A model generated the notes under the pieces. The model had not been told where the DNA came from and made no database searches. It was given only the letters and a program-made list of their open reading frames with translations. The translations under genes and the position numbers were made by a program. Positions 24,384 through 39,300 of a DNA stretch of 64,000 bases are shown here, piece after piece. Every line of letters starts with the position of its first letter. Positions within the stretch are counted from its first letter, which is position 1. Location of the stretch: the NCBI RefSeq assembly GCF_001949145.1, contig NW_019091528.1:685001-749000 (forward strand), read 5' to 3'. Source of the stretch: Acanthaster planci. Taxonomy: Eukaryota > Echinodermata > Asteroidea > Valvatida > Acanthasteridae.

Positions 24384-27300
24384 CTGCAACAGAAGAAACA
24401 GATTCATAAATGTAAACAGATACCCAGAACTCTTTTTCCTCTCTAGCCTCTGTAGCCTCTGTCTCTGAGTGGACACCCAGTCCAAAGTTGGAAAATGACC
24501 TTCAGATTGCAAGTGAAAATGTGATGATTGTTTAAGTGGAGACTGAAAATGTTATCCCTATTCCCAGGCCGGTCCCCATTAAGAGACATAAAAATCTACT
24601 TTTGAGTCTCTAATCTACAAATTGTCTTCCTAAGAGGTACGAAAGCAAGAGAAAATATTCAAGCAAGAAAATTAAAAGCTCTGTTCTTTGTCCTTACTTT
24701 TGCTGTTCTTTCACAACAAAAAAAGAAATTCTCATTTCATATTCTTTTCATGATCCCAGTTTTAATTAGAAATTTAATTACCACAGCAAAAAAGGGACTA
24801 AATGAATTTCAGAACTGCAAGTTCGTGCTGTTCAGAAAGCTGGAATTACAAAATGTGGGAATTTTTAAAACTTATTTTATAAACATTTTACCATAAATTA
24901 CGTCTCCAAGGAGATGCTTGGTGATCCATATCTTGTCGGGGTAAGGTGGGTCTGGGGCGGTATCCTGCATCCAAGAACCCCAGTAGGTATTACCATACTC
25001 GTGGTCTACGGGAGCACCGATCTTTTCCAGCACGCACTCTGGCAATTAAAATAGGGAAAACAAGGGGGACAACATGCGAATTCGTTTGGCTGATGAACGT
25101 CTTCTTTCTGAGACAATGGACTGATTCTTGAATACTCCTTCACACATTTGACATAGGACAGCCCAACAGACCCGTCAACTATTACAAAGTAATTGAGGCA
25201 TGGGCGGAAATCGGGGGGGGGACACGTCTCCCCCATGAATTTGATATGGAGGGACACAATGTCAAATATCCCCTCCATGTTTTAAGCAAAACAAAATACT
25301 AAAGGAATTGATGGATCAAGGATTTTCCTTTTTGAGTTTTTATAAATGGAATAAGATAATAAACTCGGTGTGCACAAAAAAGTGTAAATTATGTAAATTA
25401 ATGTCCCCTCCCACGATCAAGGAGAGATTTCTGCCCATGATAAGAGGCAAGTAGAAACTTTGTTGAACTACGATTAAAAAAATACAAAATTTCCAGAGTT
25501 GTTGAGGGCAAAAAGAAAAAAATTGGGGATTAAGTTAAGCTTGTCCTGCAAGGGCAGTAAAAAGAAGAGATGACTCGTTTGTAGACAGAGAGGGAGAACC
25601 TATTGATAGATGTTTGTATTGAGTAAACATCACTGTTTCCGGAATCAAATCTGAGTAAGATGGTCAATTTATGGGCAGAAGGCCTTGAGACATATATTTT
25701 GGGGAAGAAGGACCCACTGAACCATCTTTTATTCAATTCACAGGGTGACCTGGGTGCAACTTGGGATTGGTGGGATTTGGACCTGGTTTCACCCAGATAG
25801 AAGTACGTGTTAGAGAAAGTACCACATTATCGTTTTATGTTCCTAGTCAGTATCCAATGTAACTAGTGGCTTCAGAATGTTTGTTGGGCTTACCTGCATT
25901 TGGAGAGCTCTCCATTTCAACTGCTGGTGGTTGTTTGGGTTTTGTAGTGGGCGTGGGGTCATCTGTAGTCTTTGAAGGGGCTTGTGGTGGAATTTAAACA
26001 ATTGCTGGTGAATTTAATTTATCATACTTTATTTATTATCTTATCGAACAGTTTATGACCAAAAAAACAGATAAAATGTTAATCTCTGCTTTGAATTGCT
26101 TTTTGTAGAAGCATCAAAATTTTAAAATGCTCTCACTTTTCATCTATTTTCAAGGTTTTAAAAACAACAAAATCTTAGGGAAGAAATGGAACTGTGTAAA
26201 CTAGTCAACATGCAAGCCCGTGCTGCTTGGGAAGAGTATTTCAAACTTTATTAAAATCTAACTTTCCAAGTTGAAAGGTAATGACAGTATATCTGTACTA
26301 CTTGTAAATTTTCAATTTGAGTCATTACATATGTGTTATTATGAAACATATGAGCTTTCCATTGAGATTTTCTAATGTTCCCTGATAAGTGATGAAGTAC
26401 GTTTTGAATGCTATGCTGAAACGATTGACTCCAAAAGCAAACACCCACAAAGCATGTTTTAGGAGGGATGACAAAATAAAGTACACAGCGTAGTAAGTGT
26501 TCTTTTGTTTAAAACTTTTCCAAAGTTCATCAGCAGGGAGAAATTTATTGAAAGAATCTTTCAGTGGAGCATACCTGGGGGAGTCAACAGATGATAGAAA
26601 GGGGACCGGCTCATCTAATTATCACTATTTGAAATAACCTTCAGATCGGTGATTGTTTGAAAAGTCATATAAAGTTTTCTCATTTGAGCAGTTTTTAAAT
26701 CTTACCTGGCTTTCCATTATCACCAGAATTGCCGAGTTCTACCATACCTGGACCACAAGGGGAAAAAAGAGACAAATAAAATCTTAGCCAGTGCTTTCTT
26801 ATTGGTGTGGAGATCTGTCACATGACCTCCAAAGCCAGTGAATGATTTCCAAGTGCAGTTGTGAGTGGTCCACAAGTGCAAAAATGGTTTCCTGACGGGC
26901 TCTCATCAGAGGCACACTGACCAACAATAAACGGTAGAGGGGGCCTCTTCCAAGGGACTTTCAAGGAACTTGGTTGTTTCTATGACCTCTCCTCTTTTCT
27001 TCCCATTTTTCTTTTTCCATTTTTTCAAGAGGGGAAGCCGTCCTCTCTTGCCCCCTTGTGATGCCATGCACTCTGTTGGCTGAAATTGGCTCCAAAACAC
27101 TGCACTTTTAAAGGTGTCCAACTTTTAAGAGGCCTCTTTATCCACACGGTTCCTTTCAAAACTACTAGACAACCTCATCTTTTTCTTAGGACAGACGGCA
27201 TATATGAGTGTCACATCTCAACAAACCCTTCCTTTCGAGAAACATTTCCACTGAGGTGAACAGACAAGCATTCCTGCCCAGTCGGTATGTGTTTATTTCT

Positions 27301-30300
27301 TTATCGTGATGACATCAAACCTACCAGATGCGATGCCTCGGTCTCCCTTCTCTCCTTTCTGTCCTCTGGTCCCCTCTCGTCCAGGCTGTCCCTCGGGACC
27401 AAGTTTTCCTATCAAGGTAATGTGTTCCACTAAGTTGAAGTAGCTAATCACCCTGCTAAGGTTATTACATGCATAAACTTTCTATCGTTTTTATCTTGAA
27501 ACTAATATAATCGAAAGGTGTAATTGGTTCCATGTTTGCCTTAAGCTGGCATGACTTGAATCAAGGTTTAAGCCCATTGGTCATGTAAATGTAGGTGTAT
27601 TCTGCCTTAAAAGATATTATCAATCAGCAACTCTTCTTCACTTTTGAGATACCGGGTACCTTTGCGAGTAACAAACAGAACACACAACCCTATTCAACTC
27701 TTAATTAACCTTTCATGACACCTTTTAGAACAGTAAAAGTTCAAAAGTTTTCACTGGTTATTGATATCAAACTACATTACTTACACAAGGTTTGAGAATC
27801 TTGCCAGAAAATTTAAACACGGTCAAAGTGTCTGAATTGGCAAAAGTTCATTAATTTTCATGACTCTGTGTGCAGGTCCTTTGACATTTGTGTTTGTATC
27901 TGGGCAAAACGTAGAGAGACTGTCACTTCATTTTAACGATAGTTTCAAATAAATGTGGAAAAATTATTTGATTATTCATTTTCTACTTTAAAACAGGGAA
28001 ACATTAAATAGCATCAGCACTATACCCACCTCGGTCTCCTTTGTCTCCTTTTTGTCCAGGAGATCCCTGGGTTCCATTGGCTCCAGGTAACCCCGGTACC
28101 CCTATGGGACCCGGTAACCCATCTGAGCCTCTGTCACCCATGTCCCCCTTGGCCCCTTCCTTGCCCGGAAGCCCATCGATGCCCGGTTGGCCTTGTAGCC
28201 CCGGGTCCCCAACAGGCCCTCGGGGTCCAGGAGGTCCTGGGTCCCCATTCTCACCAGGATCGCCTGGGTAGCCAAAGGATCCAGCCAGGCCCTTCGCACC
28301 CGGAGTGCCTTTCATGCCAGGTGGGCCTACGGGGCCCTGTGGGCCCACTATCCCAGCCTCCCCAGTGTCACCTTTATCCCCTCGGGGGCCCTGCTCTCCC
28401 TGTTTCCCATTGGGGCCAATGGGGCCTGGTGAACCCCTCAGCCCGGGTGGACCCTGGATAAGCTTGCGAGTCTCATTGTCCAATTCCATCAATTCCTTAA
28501 GGAAAGCAGTAACTGGGGAGAAATCGAAATAAATTGTTTTTCAAAAAACCAAATATGTGGTATTCAATCATATCTATTTAAATGTGAACTCGTGAAAAAT
28601 TTATTACACTCTTAAACAAAGTGCTGAGCAACATGTTTATATTGATTTGTAAAGCTTTAATTTTTAAAAGTGATTGCTTAATTGACGTAAAAATCATATC
28701 TGTACTGTGGGATTACAGTTGAAGCTTTCTGCTTTTCAACTATACTGCAATTTAAAATGGTAGAATAGGAATTGACAGAACATCCTGAGGTTGCCTCAAA
28801 GAGAATTTATGTGCAAGAAAGGTTCAAACATAATACCAAATGACTCAACGTCAACTCAACCTTGCATTTTTTTGGCAATGAGTACAGGCACCAGTGGTGT
28901 AACTAGGGTAACATTTCAGGGAGTGGGGCAGTACCCAGGGGTGCAGCCATTTTTTCAGGAGGCACAGAAAGCAGAATGAACAATGGCTTGTACACAGGTT
29001 GAGCGCATTTCAAAAATTCAAATGGAGTGCTTCCAAGGGGCCAGATGCCCCCCAAAGGAATGCCACTGGTAGACACAAGTGTTTAGGGTCTTCTCATAAG
29101 TGTCATAATATCTCTCTGCCATCACTTAATAACTCCCATTTTGAGGATTTGGATCGATCTCTTCCAACGTGATGAAGCCAAGTTCAAAAGGTCTCACCAT
29201 TACACAGATCTCCCATTTCTCCCCTCACTCTGGGTGGTCCAATGGGTCCAGTATCACCTACATTTCCTTGGTCACCTTTCTCACCTTGTGAATAAGAATA
29301 CCACAGACACTTCACTTCACTTCCATCTACTGTAAACTATAGCTAGGTCGATATTTTGATACAGCAATCTTGGTATGCAATCTTAAAGAGAGGGTGAACA
29401 GAAAATAGATGTTTGTCAAAGGCTATCCCAAAAGAGGGAATAAGCCAAGAACCAAGAATTCATCTTTTAATTAGAAACACAGTGGTAAAAGCTACCGGGG
29501 AGAAATAGGATACGTTTTAAATTTGAACTCCATTTTCAATTTCATGTGACATTCATGAATATCTCAGGTTATCCATTAATATTTGTCGAAAGCCTGTCAC
29601 ATGGGGGTTTTTAACCGATGATAGAGATATCAACTGGTTTCAAACACTTTTACATCTAATATATGAAATGTTGACTCCTGTTGTCTTAGTTACTTAATTT
29701 GTTATTTCTTTGTGACCTCTAATATGGGAGATTCACTATAGTGTGTCTCGAAGAGTTTGAAACACATTGGCCAATCACAACATGCAAAGTCTGTCGACAG
29801 ATTTTGCACATAGTGAATGGCCAATGCATTGCAAACTCTTGGAGGCGCACTGTTGTGAATCGCCCATATTATAGATAATTAAATCTATAATATTTTTATA
29901 TGTCTGTTTGCTGTCATTTTATTTTTAAATGACTGAGAAAGTACTCTTTCTGCATTCATGACAAATAAATAAGCCTGAAACACAAACTTTTGTGGACTCT
30001 AACTCCCTCGCAAGTTGCACAACACTAATAATGTATCTGCACTTCATAGTCAAATTTTCACTCTGTCAAATCTCACAGCACACCAATTTCCATAGGGAGA
30101 TTTCTGTTTGTGCACACACATCAGGAAAATATGGATATTCCACTAATTATATTTTTGCCCCAAAAGGTTCTTATGAATGGGAATAAAAGCATGATGGGTC
30201 TGGATTTAGACTATCACATTTTAAAGCGGAAGGAGGCATGACATTGTTACTGTGTCGTTCTTGGCCCAAGTACTGAGTTTAATATTGTCCCATTACCCTA

Positions 30301-33300
30301 TTATTGGCATAATTAAATACTATATACCTTTAAGTCCAGCAGCCCCATCAGGACCTATAAGCCCCTCTTGTCCTCTTTCACCCTTCTGACCTCTGGCGCC
30401 CTCCAGCCCAGTGTCACCTCTACGACCCCTGGGCCCTGGTGGTCCAATTGCACCCACATCACCCTTTGCACCTTTCATGCCTGCTGTGCCATTCGGGCCC
30501 TCAGGTCCTTGTGGACCTAGGTCACCCTGGGGACCCATGTCACCCTTATAGCCCCTGAGACCTGCCTCACCCTTTTCACCTTTCGGGCCTTGGGGACCAG
30601 GTGGGCCAGGGGGACCTGCAAGCTGCTGCTTTGCTGCGGCAGAAGTTGGAAGAAGTAACTCTGCCATCATGTCAGCATCTGCAAAGAAAGCATTCCCTAA
30701 AATTATCTATTTCATGCAGTTGTAACTTCCAAGATTGAATCTCGAGCAATAACAAAATTATCGTCACGTAAAATCTTTTGAAATAGTGTCTGACTGTCAG
30801 GATAGGCCCTAAATGAATTGCACAGTACTTTCCACTTGCAATCCACAGCATTTAAAACCAAGTGACTTGCCTTTCATTCAATGAATAACATGCCAATAAA
30901 AAAACAATAAAGATCTAAATACTGGGGTACATGATGTTGACAAATCAAATTACCGGGGTCAACACAAGAGCAGTTTGTGCCATCCTTGCCGGCCTCTCCT
31001 TTCAATCCTTGCATGCCCGCTGGTCCAGTGTCACCTTGGTCACCTTTCATCCGAATTGGTCCTGGGAAAACCAGTTCACCCTTCTCACCTTTATCCCCCT
31101 TCATTCCGTGCTTACCATGTCGGCCATGGTTGCCTGGAACACCTTGCTCTCCAGGGGGTCCAATCTCACCAGAATCACCCTTTTGTCCTGGGCTTCCATC
31201 AGGGCCCTGGGACCCAATGGCTCCAGGTGGGCCAATTGGTCCTTGGGGACCTACCGGTCCTGGCTCCCCTACTTCGCCCTTTTGTCCTGGATCACCAGGC
31301 ATCCCATCAAGTCCAGCTAGCCCCGGATCACCTCTGGGTCCTTGGGGTCCCTCATCCCCTATGTCACCCTTCTGTCCTAGTTCACCAGGTGGACCCATTG
31401 GTCCAACATCCCCCTGGTCACCTCTAGCCCCTGGTGGCCCCTGTGGTCCTGCTTCACCACTTTGACCCGGAGGTCCAGAAGGTCCGATCTCCCCAGCTTC
31501 ACCCTTGGGTCCAGGCTGCCCAATTACTGTTCCCAGTGCCAACTCTGTTGTTTTCTCCAGCAACAGGGTGAAATCTGTCAGAGGGAACACAGCTTCTCTA
31601 ATCAAAGTTTTCATTTTTGTTTTCGTTAATTATTTTGCATGATTGCCGATACTACTTGATACCAAAGATAGAGCACAGCATACAGTCACATGTACAGTCA
31701 AAGTAAAGGTCAAGTAATCAAGTTGACTTGATTTTGTAAAGCAACATAGTGCAAATAAGCTTAGGCTGGGTTCAAGTTCTCTTGATATAAAAACTTCCTG
31801 GAGTATATGCAAGTTTCAAACGGAGAACAGCTTTTAACTTGACAACTCATTTTGTAAGACAGCCTGCGTTGGAGTCTATGACCTCCAGCCTAGAACTGCA
31901 TGCTTTGGAAACTGTTGCAAGTTCTAAAGTTCCTCATTCCCAAAGGAATAATCTCCCTCTAGAAAGAAAAATAACTAAATCTTTGCCAGACAGATTATTC
32001 AAGAAATCTTTGGTATTTTTCGATCTAAAATCACTTTTTTCTACAGTAGCCTTTGGCTTCTGAATGTGGAGAACACCTAGCTAACAGAAGTGCAGGCCAA
32101 AATCAGATATCTAGAGGACAGATATCAACCAAGTAATTGAAAATCATGATCGTAACAAACACAACTAATGTCAGCCAGGGTAGACTGCTGTGGGATTAGC
32201 GTCCATTCCAAAGAGAGTTATTCCTAATCACTTGATGCCCTGCAGAGCCCTGGGGGTTAAGCACCTGCTCGTTAAACGGACAGACAAGGGACTTGACTTC
32301 CCTTAACATTTGCTGTCAACAACCACGTCTGCACTGTAGCCTTTCAAATTACGGAATCTGGCAGTTCCCAATTGTAGCATCAGATTCCAGAGCTACGAAA
32401 GCTAGGACATCATTTCTTTGGGGAATCAGGACCTAATAGGAATTGGAATCCATTCACATGGGCTTTCATGAGAGTTTTTCAATAAGTGAGGTCAGAGTTC
32501 ATTTAGGACTGTCAGTTGCAACACATGTGTTGAAGGAACAGCAACAGGAATGGTAAATTTAAACCCCTTTAGTGTGTGCCTAGTCAACTGAGTATTTTGC
32601 TGTTTTTAGAATTATAAAACAATAAAACTTAGAAAAGGTTGAACTAAAATTTCCCAACATTGTGAAACTTTTCCTTTTTCATGAACAGTTTGTATTTTCT
32701 AAAGAATTATATCACTTTTTTTTCCCAAAAACATGCACATTCATGGATTATAACACCCAATCAGCTTTGAAGAAAACTTTAAAGACGTAAAAGGCAGATG
32801 GTTAAAACTGGCCTGCAACCAAGCAGGCTTAAAATATTTCAATGGTGCATGTACATTAAACAGCACACAGTAAGGGGATTATCAATGCAGGGGTGTAAAT
32901 GTAACAGGTGGAAGTATATATCTCCCTCAACACTTCATGGCTGGGGGATGGGCCATTGACAATGAGAACAGCCCCAAAACTTTGAAAACACCAATTTTCG
33001 CACTTGAAGTAATATAAAGCATTGTTCAGCAGGGTTAAGCACCCAAGTAAACAAATGATGTACCTCTTTCTTATGAATAGCACCTCTGGTACGGTAACAT
33101 GGTGTCCATCATCCTCCTCTCGCACCCCTTTGAAATTTCCGTCAGGCAATATTTTGATTTTGTCACATCCACCCCCCCCAACACACTCGCGAGAAAGAAT
33201 TTATGCCACCGACTTCACACATGCTTGCCTTACCCCATTTTACCACGTTTCAGTACAGCAGATGACCGAATCGTTACACTGGGACAAAATGTACTCACTG

Positions 33301-36300
33301 TCTGAGCTGCAGTTGCAGTTCGTACCCTCTTCCCCGGGCCTTCCTGGTTCACCCATCGGGCCCTCTGCACCCTGCTTACCCGGAGGGCCTTGTGGTCCTG
33401 GGCTACCCTGTTTGCCAGCTGGACCTTGGGGTCCTGAGGGAAAAAAGACCAAGGGGTTTTGACTGGACCAATAGTGCGTATATTTCTTGAAATCTTCCAG
33501 CTACTCCAATGAAATACGTAGGTTTTGTGTCCTGCAGACGAACATCAGAATATTTTTTCTAGAAATGCTTTTCCAAAGTATTTTCATATTCACAGAAAGG
33601 AGGTACAGCACTATTTCTGAAACTCTGATACTTGCAATTCATGAAAAAAAAAATTGGCAACAGACCGGAAGAAGTGACAACTTGTTTCTTTGCCCCTTGG
33701 ATATGCTACTACAGGGTTCCTGCACCTTAAGGACAATTAAATTCCATGACCTTGCCATGACTTTTCCATGACCAAATTATGGAAATTCAAGACCCAATAT
33801 TTGGACTATTCAGACTTTTAAAGTTGCGAATACATGTAGATCATGCATTTTATGCACTTATTTCTGATAATAGAAATCACACACAATGTTTGAAAAATTC
33901 CATAACTTTTCCATGACTTTAGTCATTTTTACAAAATTCCATAACTTTTACATGACTTTAGTCATTTTTACAAAATTCCATGACTTTTCCAGGCCTGGAA
34001 AACAAAAACAAATTTCCATGACTTTTTCATAACTTTTCCAGGCCGTGGGAACCCTGCTACTATAAGCTATCATCCATGCCTAAAACAGGCTGTAAAAAAG
34101 CACAAACCAGCTACGACAGCATGTAAAGAAGCTCTTTCCTTTAGTTAAGTAATCTGATTTTTTTTTTAATCACATTTATCGGTTTTGGGGTAGGACTTTT
34201 TCAGAGAATCAAAAATGAAATAGGCTAAGCACAATAAAGAGGAAATGTGCCATTTCTTTTCTTTAAACTTAAACCAAACTATCAAATGATCATTTTTGTA
34301 TTTATGTCCACCACAAGTCCTCGGAAGTCCAATGCAAGCCCATCATAAGTTAAGTGTAAAAGCCAAGTCACAAGCCATTCAAATGAAGTTTGATAGTATT
34401 CCTTTGTCATTCACCCTACTACATATAAAGATGGGACTTGTGAAAAGACTTATGAAGGGGTTGTGAAAGGACTTGTGACGGACAACACTGGTACAGATCA
34501 AGTAATTAGCAGATTTGCAGGCTTTAGCTGGCTGGATGACAGAATGCTTTGCTTATCAGCTGATCTGTTGATGAATGAATGAAACAAACATCAAAATTCA
34601 AGTTTCTTAATTTTCTTCCCTGATTTTGAAAGCTTGATTTTTCGACACAGCACTTCAAATTGAAAGATGCACGCAGGAGTAAAATCTCCATAGAAGCTTG
34701 CCAACAGGTATTTACTTTCCCCTTCTTTAATCCGCTTTTGTGCCTAGCAGGTCAGGTGCCCCCTTTCTGTTACCCAGAATTCCCCCCCTCCCAGCCCGGC
34801 CCAACAATCAAGGTGGCAAATAGCTTCAACAATTCAAATTACCACAATGTGTAACATTGTTTATCTAACCAGATGCTATTACCTCCAACAGTGGGTATTC
34901 TGCTTTTTCCAAGAAAGCTGATGGAAAAAAATATTTGAGCTCAAAGTCAAAGAACCTTCACCCCCAAGCTCGGTGGTCAATTGTTAATGTCTGCTCTGGA
35001 TCACAGGTTAAAGACCTACTCAGAGTCACACAAGTTATGAAGTTTTCCAAAATAGTTGAAAAGTTCTGTAAGAGTGTATAGCGCTTAACATCCTTACTCT
35101 GATAAAGGCACAACCCACAATTTTGAAACAAACAAAACAAACGAACAAACAAACCAAAGAGACAACAGAAAGCAAGGTCAGTTCAAAATGATTTCTTCAA
35201 GCCACATCTAGTAACTGTAATCTACCTAAAGATTAGACTGCGGAATACAATTCTAACACACATTCCGTTATCATCTCTGGATCAGACAGCTTCTAATAAT
35301 AAATACATATAGCTTGTTACTGGCAAGACGTGGTCTTCATAATACTGACTGGCCTTTCAAGACATAATTATGATCAGACAGTTGTTAAAGTATTTCTAAG
35401 TGTTGAAGGAGCCATTACAGAGATGGTTTCTGACAGAACCATTGACTGCTTGTTTCCATCAAGATGAAGGGTATCATACAATCTTTTTCCATCAACACTT
35501 TTCCAAACAGGGGTAGAGAAGTAAGCAGGAACGATCTTTCATATTAATGAAGACCCTGGACTAGTGACCAGACTCCTCGTTCTTTGAGTAAGGCCTCGTG
35601 TTGGGATTTTTTACTATTCTGGCTTCTCTCAGTTATTCTTTCTGGTCTCTTTACCAAAGAGGGGGAAGTCGACTGAATTTCATATGCTCCAGCAACTCCT
35701 CTTCTAAACAATACTTAACGTTAAAGTAACTAGAAACTTTTCATTGAGTGTAAAAATTATTAAGTTAACGTGACCTATGACCACATGCTCAAAATATGTA
35801 GACTTTGCCAGTGAACAAGACACGTTCACACCATACACAAGTACTCACATCTGGTTAAGCACATTACCCGTTAGCACTTTAAGTTTACCATCTCGTGAAC
35901 TTGTAAATCTATTCAGGCGCGATCCCTGACTGTACGCATTAGGCCTGTGGGCCACTGTCATTCAGCCACATATTTATAGCTTGCCTGACCTAGAAAGTCT
36001 GGATGCAGGCTCATGAGGAAAACAAACACTGCCAAGTCTAAGTTGGATTGCATGTATGTGATTACATTAACTCCAAAAAGAGAGCAGCGTATATTACTAC
36101 CCAGATTGTAAGTACTGAATATGATTTCAGTACACTGTATTGGGGAGGAGGTCAAAGTATTCAGCAGCAACAGACTGTGATGAGACCACCAACAGCAGCA
36201 ACCTGAGGTATTTTCAAGAAAACAGGCCTCCTGTTTTCCTCTTTTTTTCAATTATTTCCAATTTGTTTTCCATACAGGGACAACTGTACAAAGTGCCCTC

Positions 36301-39300
36301 GATCTTCTTACCCTTTCACAGCGCCCATGCGCCAACTGTGACAAGATATCTACAGAAGTATCGCCCATCCAACGTAGTTCAAGCACCGAAACCAAATGAA
36401 GGGGTGAATGTGCAAAATTTTAGCAGGGGGAGGGCACAAATTTCGAGGGCCAGGTCCCAATTGTGTGAAGTTGGAAAAACTGAGTGCAAAGAAGTTATGA
36501 CCCGTAAAGTTCTGATTCCATAAATTCGGTAAAGCCTTGTTTTCCTTCCTCTATATTGATACCATCCATCAGCATCATTTTTAATGCTAATAAGTTTTTA
36601 TGCTGCTAACTCACCCCAGAAAAATGACACCAATATTAAATAGAGTACCGATTTGTGACGTCACTGTGAACCAGAAAGTGCAGTGCAAACGAATGGAGTA
36701 CACACGCATGTTGGTTCACGCGCTGGTTCTCGCACTAATGCCTTTTACACACTAGTTGTGCGCGTGACATATTCACTTCGGTACTCTATTTTGCTTTGAA
36801 ATTACAAGGAAAGGTTCGGGGTTTTATGTCAGATTTCAGACTATAGATCTTTAATAAGAGCTTTTTGTCATCTTTTTGTATCCCATAACAAACAGATAAG
36901 ATGAACTTTGTATTGTTTTTGTTTAAGAGGTCAACTTTGTGTTGCAAACATCAGCACAATGACTCCTTTTTTCTTCCATTTTTGTCACCGGAATTCCACT
37001 TGAGATGAATCTTTTGTTGATGTGTCTGATTTGTGGTGAGTTCTCTTGATAAAGTCACCTAACAGCAGGTCCAAAGATTATCAGCAGTCTACGGGCCAAC
37101 TGGAAGCCGTACAGCTTCCAGGCAATTGTGAATGCCAACAATCCAGCACATGCTATGGTAAACACATCCACATATTCTACCTACTGGCCATGGCTCCAGG
37201 ATTGCTTTATATTTAGCATACTGCATGTACACTGAGAATGGGTTTGTACAATTATCGTTTCAGAAGAACCAAAAAATATGGCCCAAATCATGTCAACACT
37301 TCCATCCTTTTCTGTTTTTTAATTTTATTTGACAGAATGCAGATAAACAACTAATTTCGATAAATGTCAGGATGCATTAAATATGACAAAATGACAGAGA
37401 CAAGGGCTCAAACCTTCTACACTATCACAAAGCATTGCTTTGTGCAAAAGACAAATTTTCCATGTCACTTGAATTATGGGCATTTTTTTGGATCTAGTGT
37501 TAACATTTTCCAATTATATCTTGACATCATGAAGCACACAAGTACAACATTCACATGCAGCGAGAAAATTCCACAAACATACAGTGTAACAAAAAATTAA
37601 TGATGAAACCCGAAACATGATTGACATTAAAATGACAACAAAAAAATCCAAGAAACGGTTTCCCTCACCTGGTGGACATTTGCTTATAGTCTTGTTACAA
37701 AATGCTGTGATCGAGTCAATCTGTGAAAAAAAAGTATGGCAAATATTTTATTCCTTCTCTGTCAGCATTTGTTTATTAAGTAAACTACGGTATTCCTGTG
37801 ACATCCACTTAAAAGTAAGAAAGCTTTAAATAATAAGATCTATTTAGGAAGAAATAAACCGGTTAATGTGATTTTAAAGTCACCCAAAGCAAATACACGT
37901 AGCTAGAAATATTACTTTGATTTTTTTACATTCCTGATCGGAACACATTCTTGATAAGAACAAAAACTTTCCAACATGTGAGACAAAATAAATTCCAATA
38001 CAAAGTATTTCATATTATCCAACACTAGACATGAAAAAAGCTGAGGGACTGGATTATGGATACAAATAGTGCGGACACAAAACAGTAAGAAGAAAGCAAA
38101 AAACCTAGTAGTTTAGCAGTGATATAATGAAACCTTGAAAGGGGGTTTCTGCAAGCCCTAATCCCTAGTGCCACTCAGAAGAACTAGCTCTTCCTGGAAC
38201 AACTTCCAATAAAGAAGGGGGAAGCATACAACCCACACACTTTACAACAGCCTAAACTCATTTCTGAAGACAATTGGAAGTGCAGCCCTTAAAATATTGA
38301 CAAATTTATGAGGGTTTCACCCCTTAAGGCTCAACATCTGATGCCATTTTGCCACACAGCCATACTCTGACAGCAAGAGGTGAGCAGACAATGGGTCAAG
38401 GATCCTGCGTGAAAAACTAGTCTCTACCATTCCATTCACTGGAGAAGGTGGAAAAAAATTGTTTACATTTTCTCTCTTGGATGCTGCCTTTTGTGAAAAG
38501 AAAAAGAAGTTCAGAATACCCCAAATGCTACTTGTGGAAGGACCCCTGGGCAAGGTATGTAAACACGGCGATGTGTCTGTTCAAATACTACTGTTTGGTT
38601 GGGGTTTTCAGAGGTCTCCTTTGATACCAGTGTATTGAGGCATGTACTGGTAATTCCATGTACATGTACTTTCATGTAGCACATGCAGTTGTCACACCAT
38701 GGACTTAAGACACACTGTGCTTATTAACATTTTTAGGGGATCCCAAGAGATTGTGATAGCTGCCCGACATGAACTTTTTTGTTTTCTTTTAAAATCGTTG
38801 GCAAATATCATGTTTCCTTGATCTTAGAAACTGCAGACTATTGTTGATTGATTGATTGTTAAGCTGTTCAGTCTTGACATTACATTACCATGTTCAGAAA
38901 ATGAGAAAATTCTTTATGTTTTATTGTACGTCGATGGTCAAAATATCCTAAATCTCTGGGTAGGGGCAAACAGCATGAAATCATTAAATTAAAAAATGTT
39001 CAAGTCCATAATTAACATTTTAAATGAAAAATATGGTAAAGTACCCTTAATCTGGGGTAAATGTTCAAAACATTCCATCCATCATGCTGCAAGCACACTC
39101 TATGCCTTTGTTCATTGGAAACTTGCTGATATTTTGACAAATCATGCCGAGTTATCGGGATCAGAGTAAAGTAAACAGCAATTGTCAATGAAAACAGACT
39201 GAGCCTGGGTGGTGTTTACAATATAGGGCCAGAGATCCCAAGGTACCAGAGTGTATGGTCCTCATGTGTATCTCCTGTGTGTACATGTTCAGATTTTATC

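Noticed and set aside
30931-31465. Long plus-strand frames rich in Pro and Ser
   Set aside because: Antisense shadows of the Gly-X-Y collagen exon on the minus strand; no start or splice logic.
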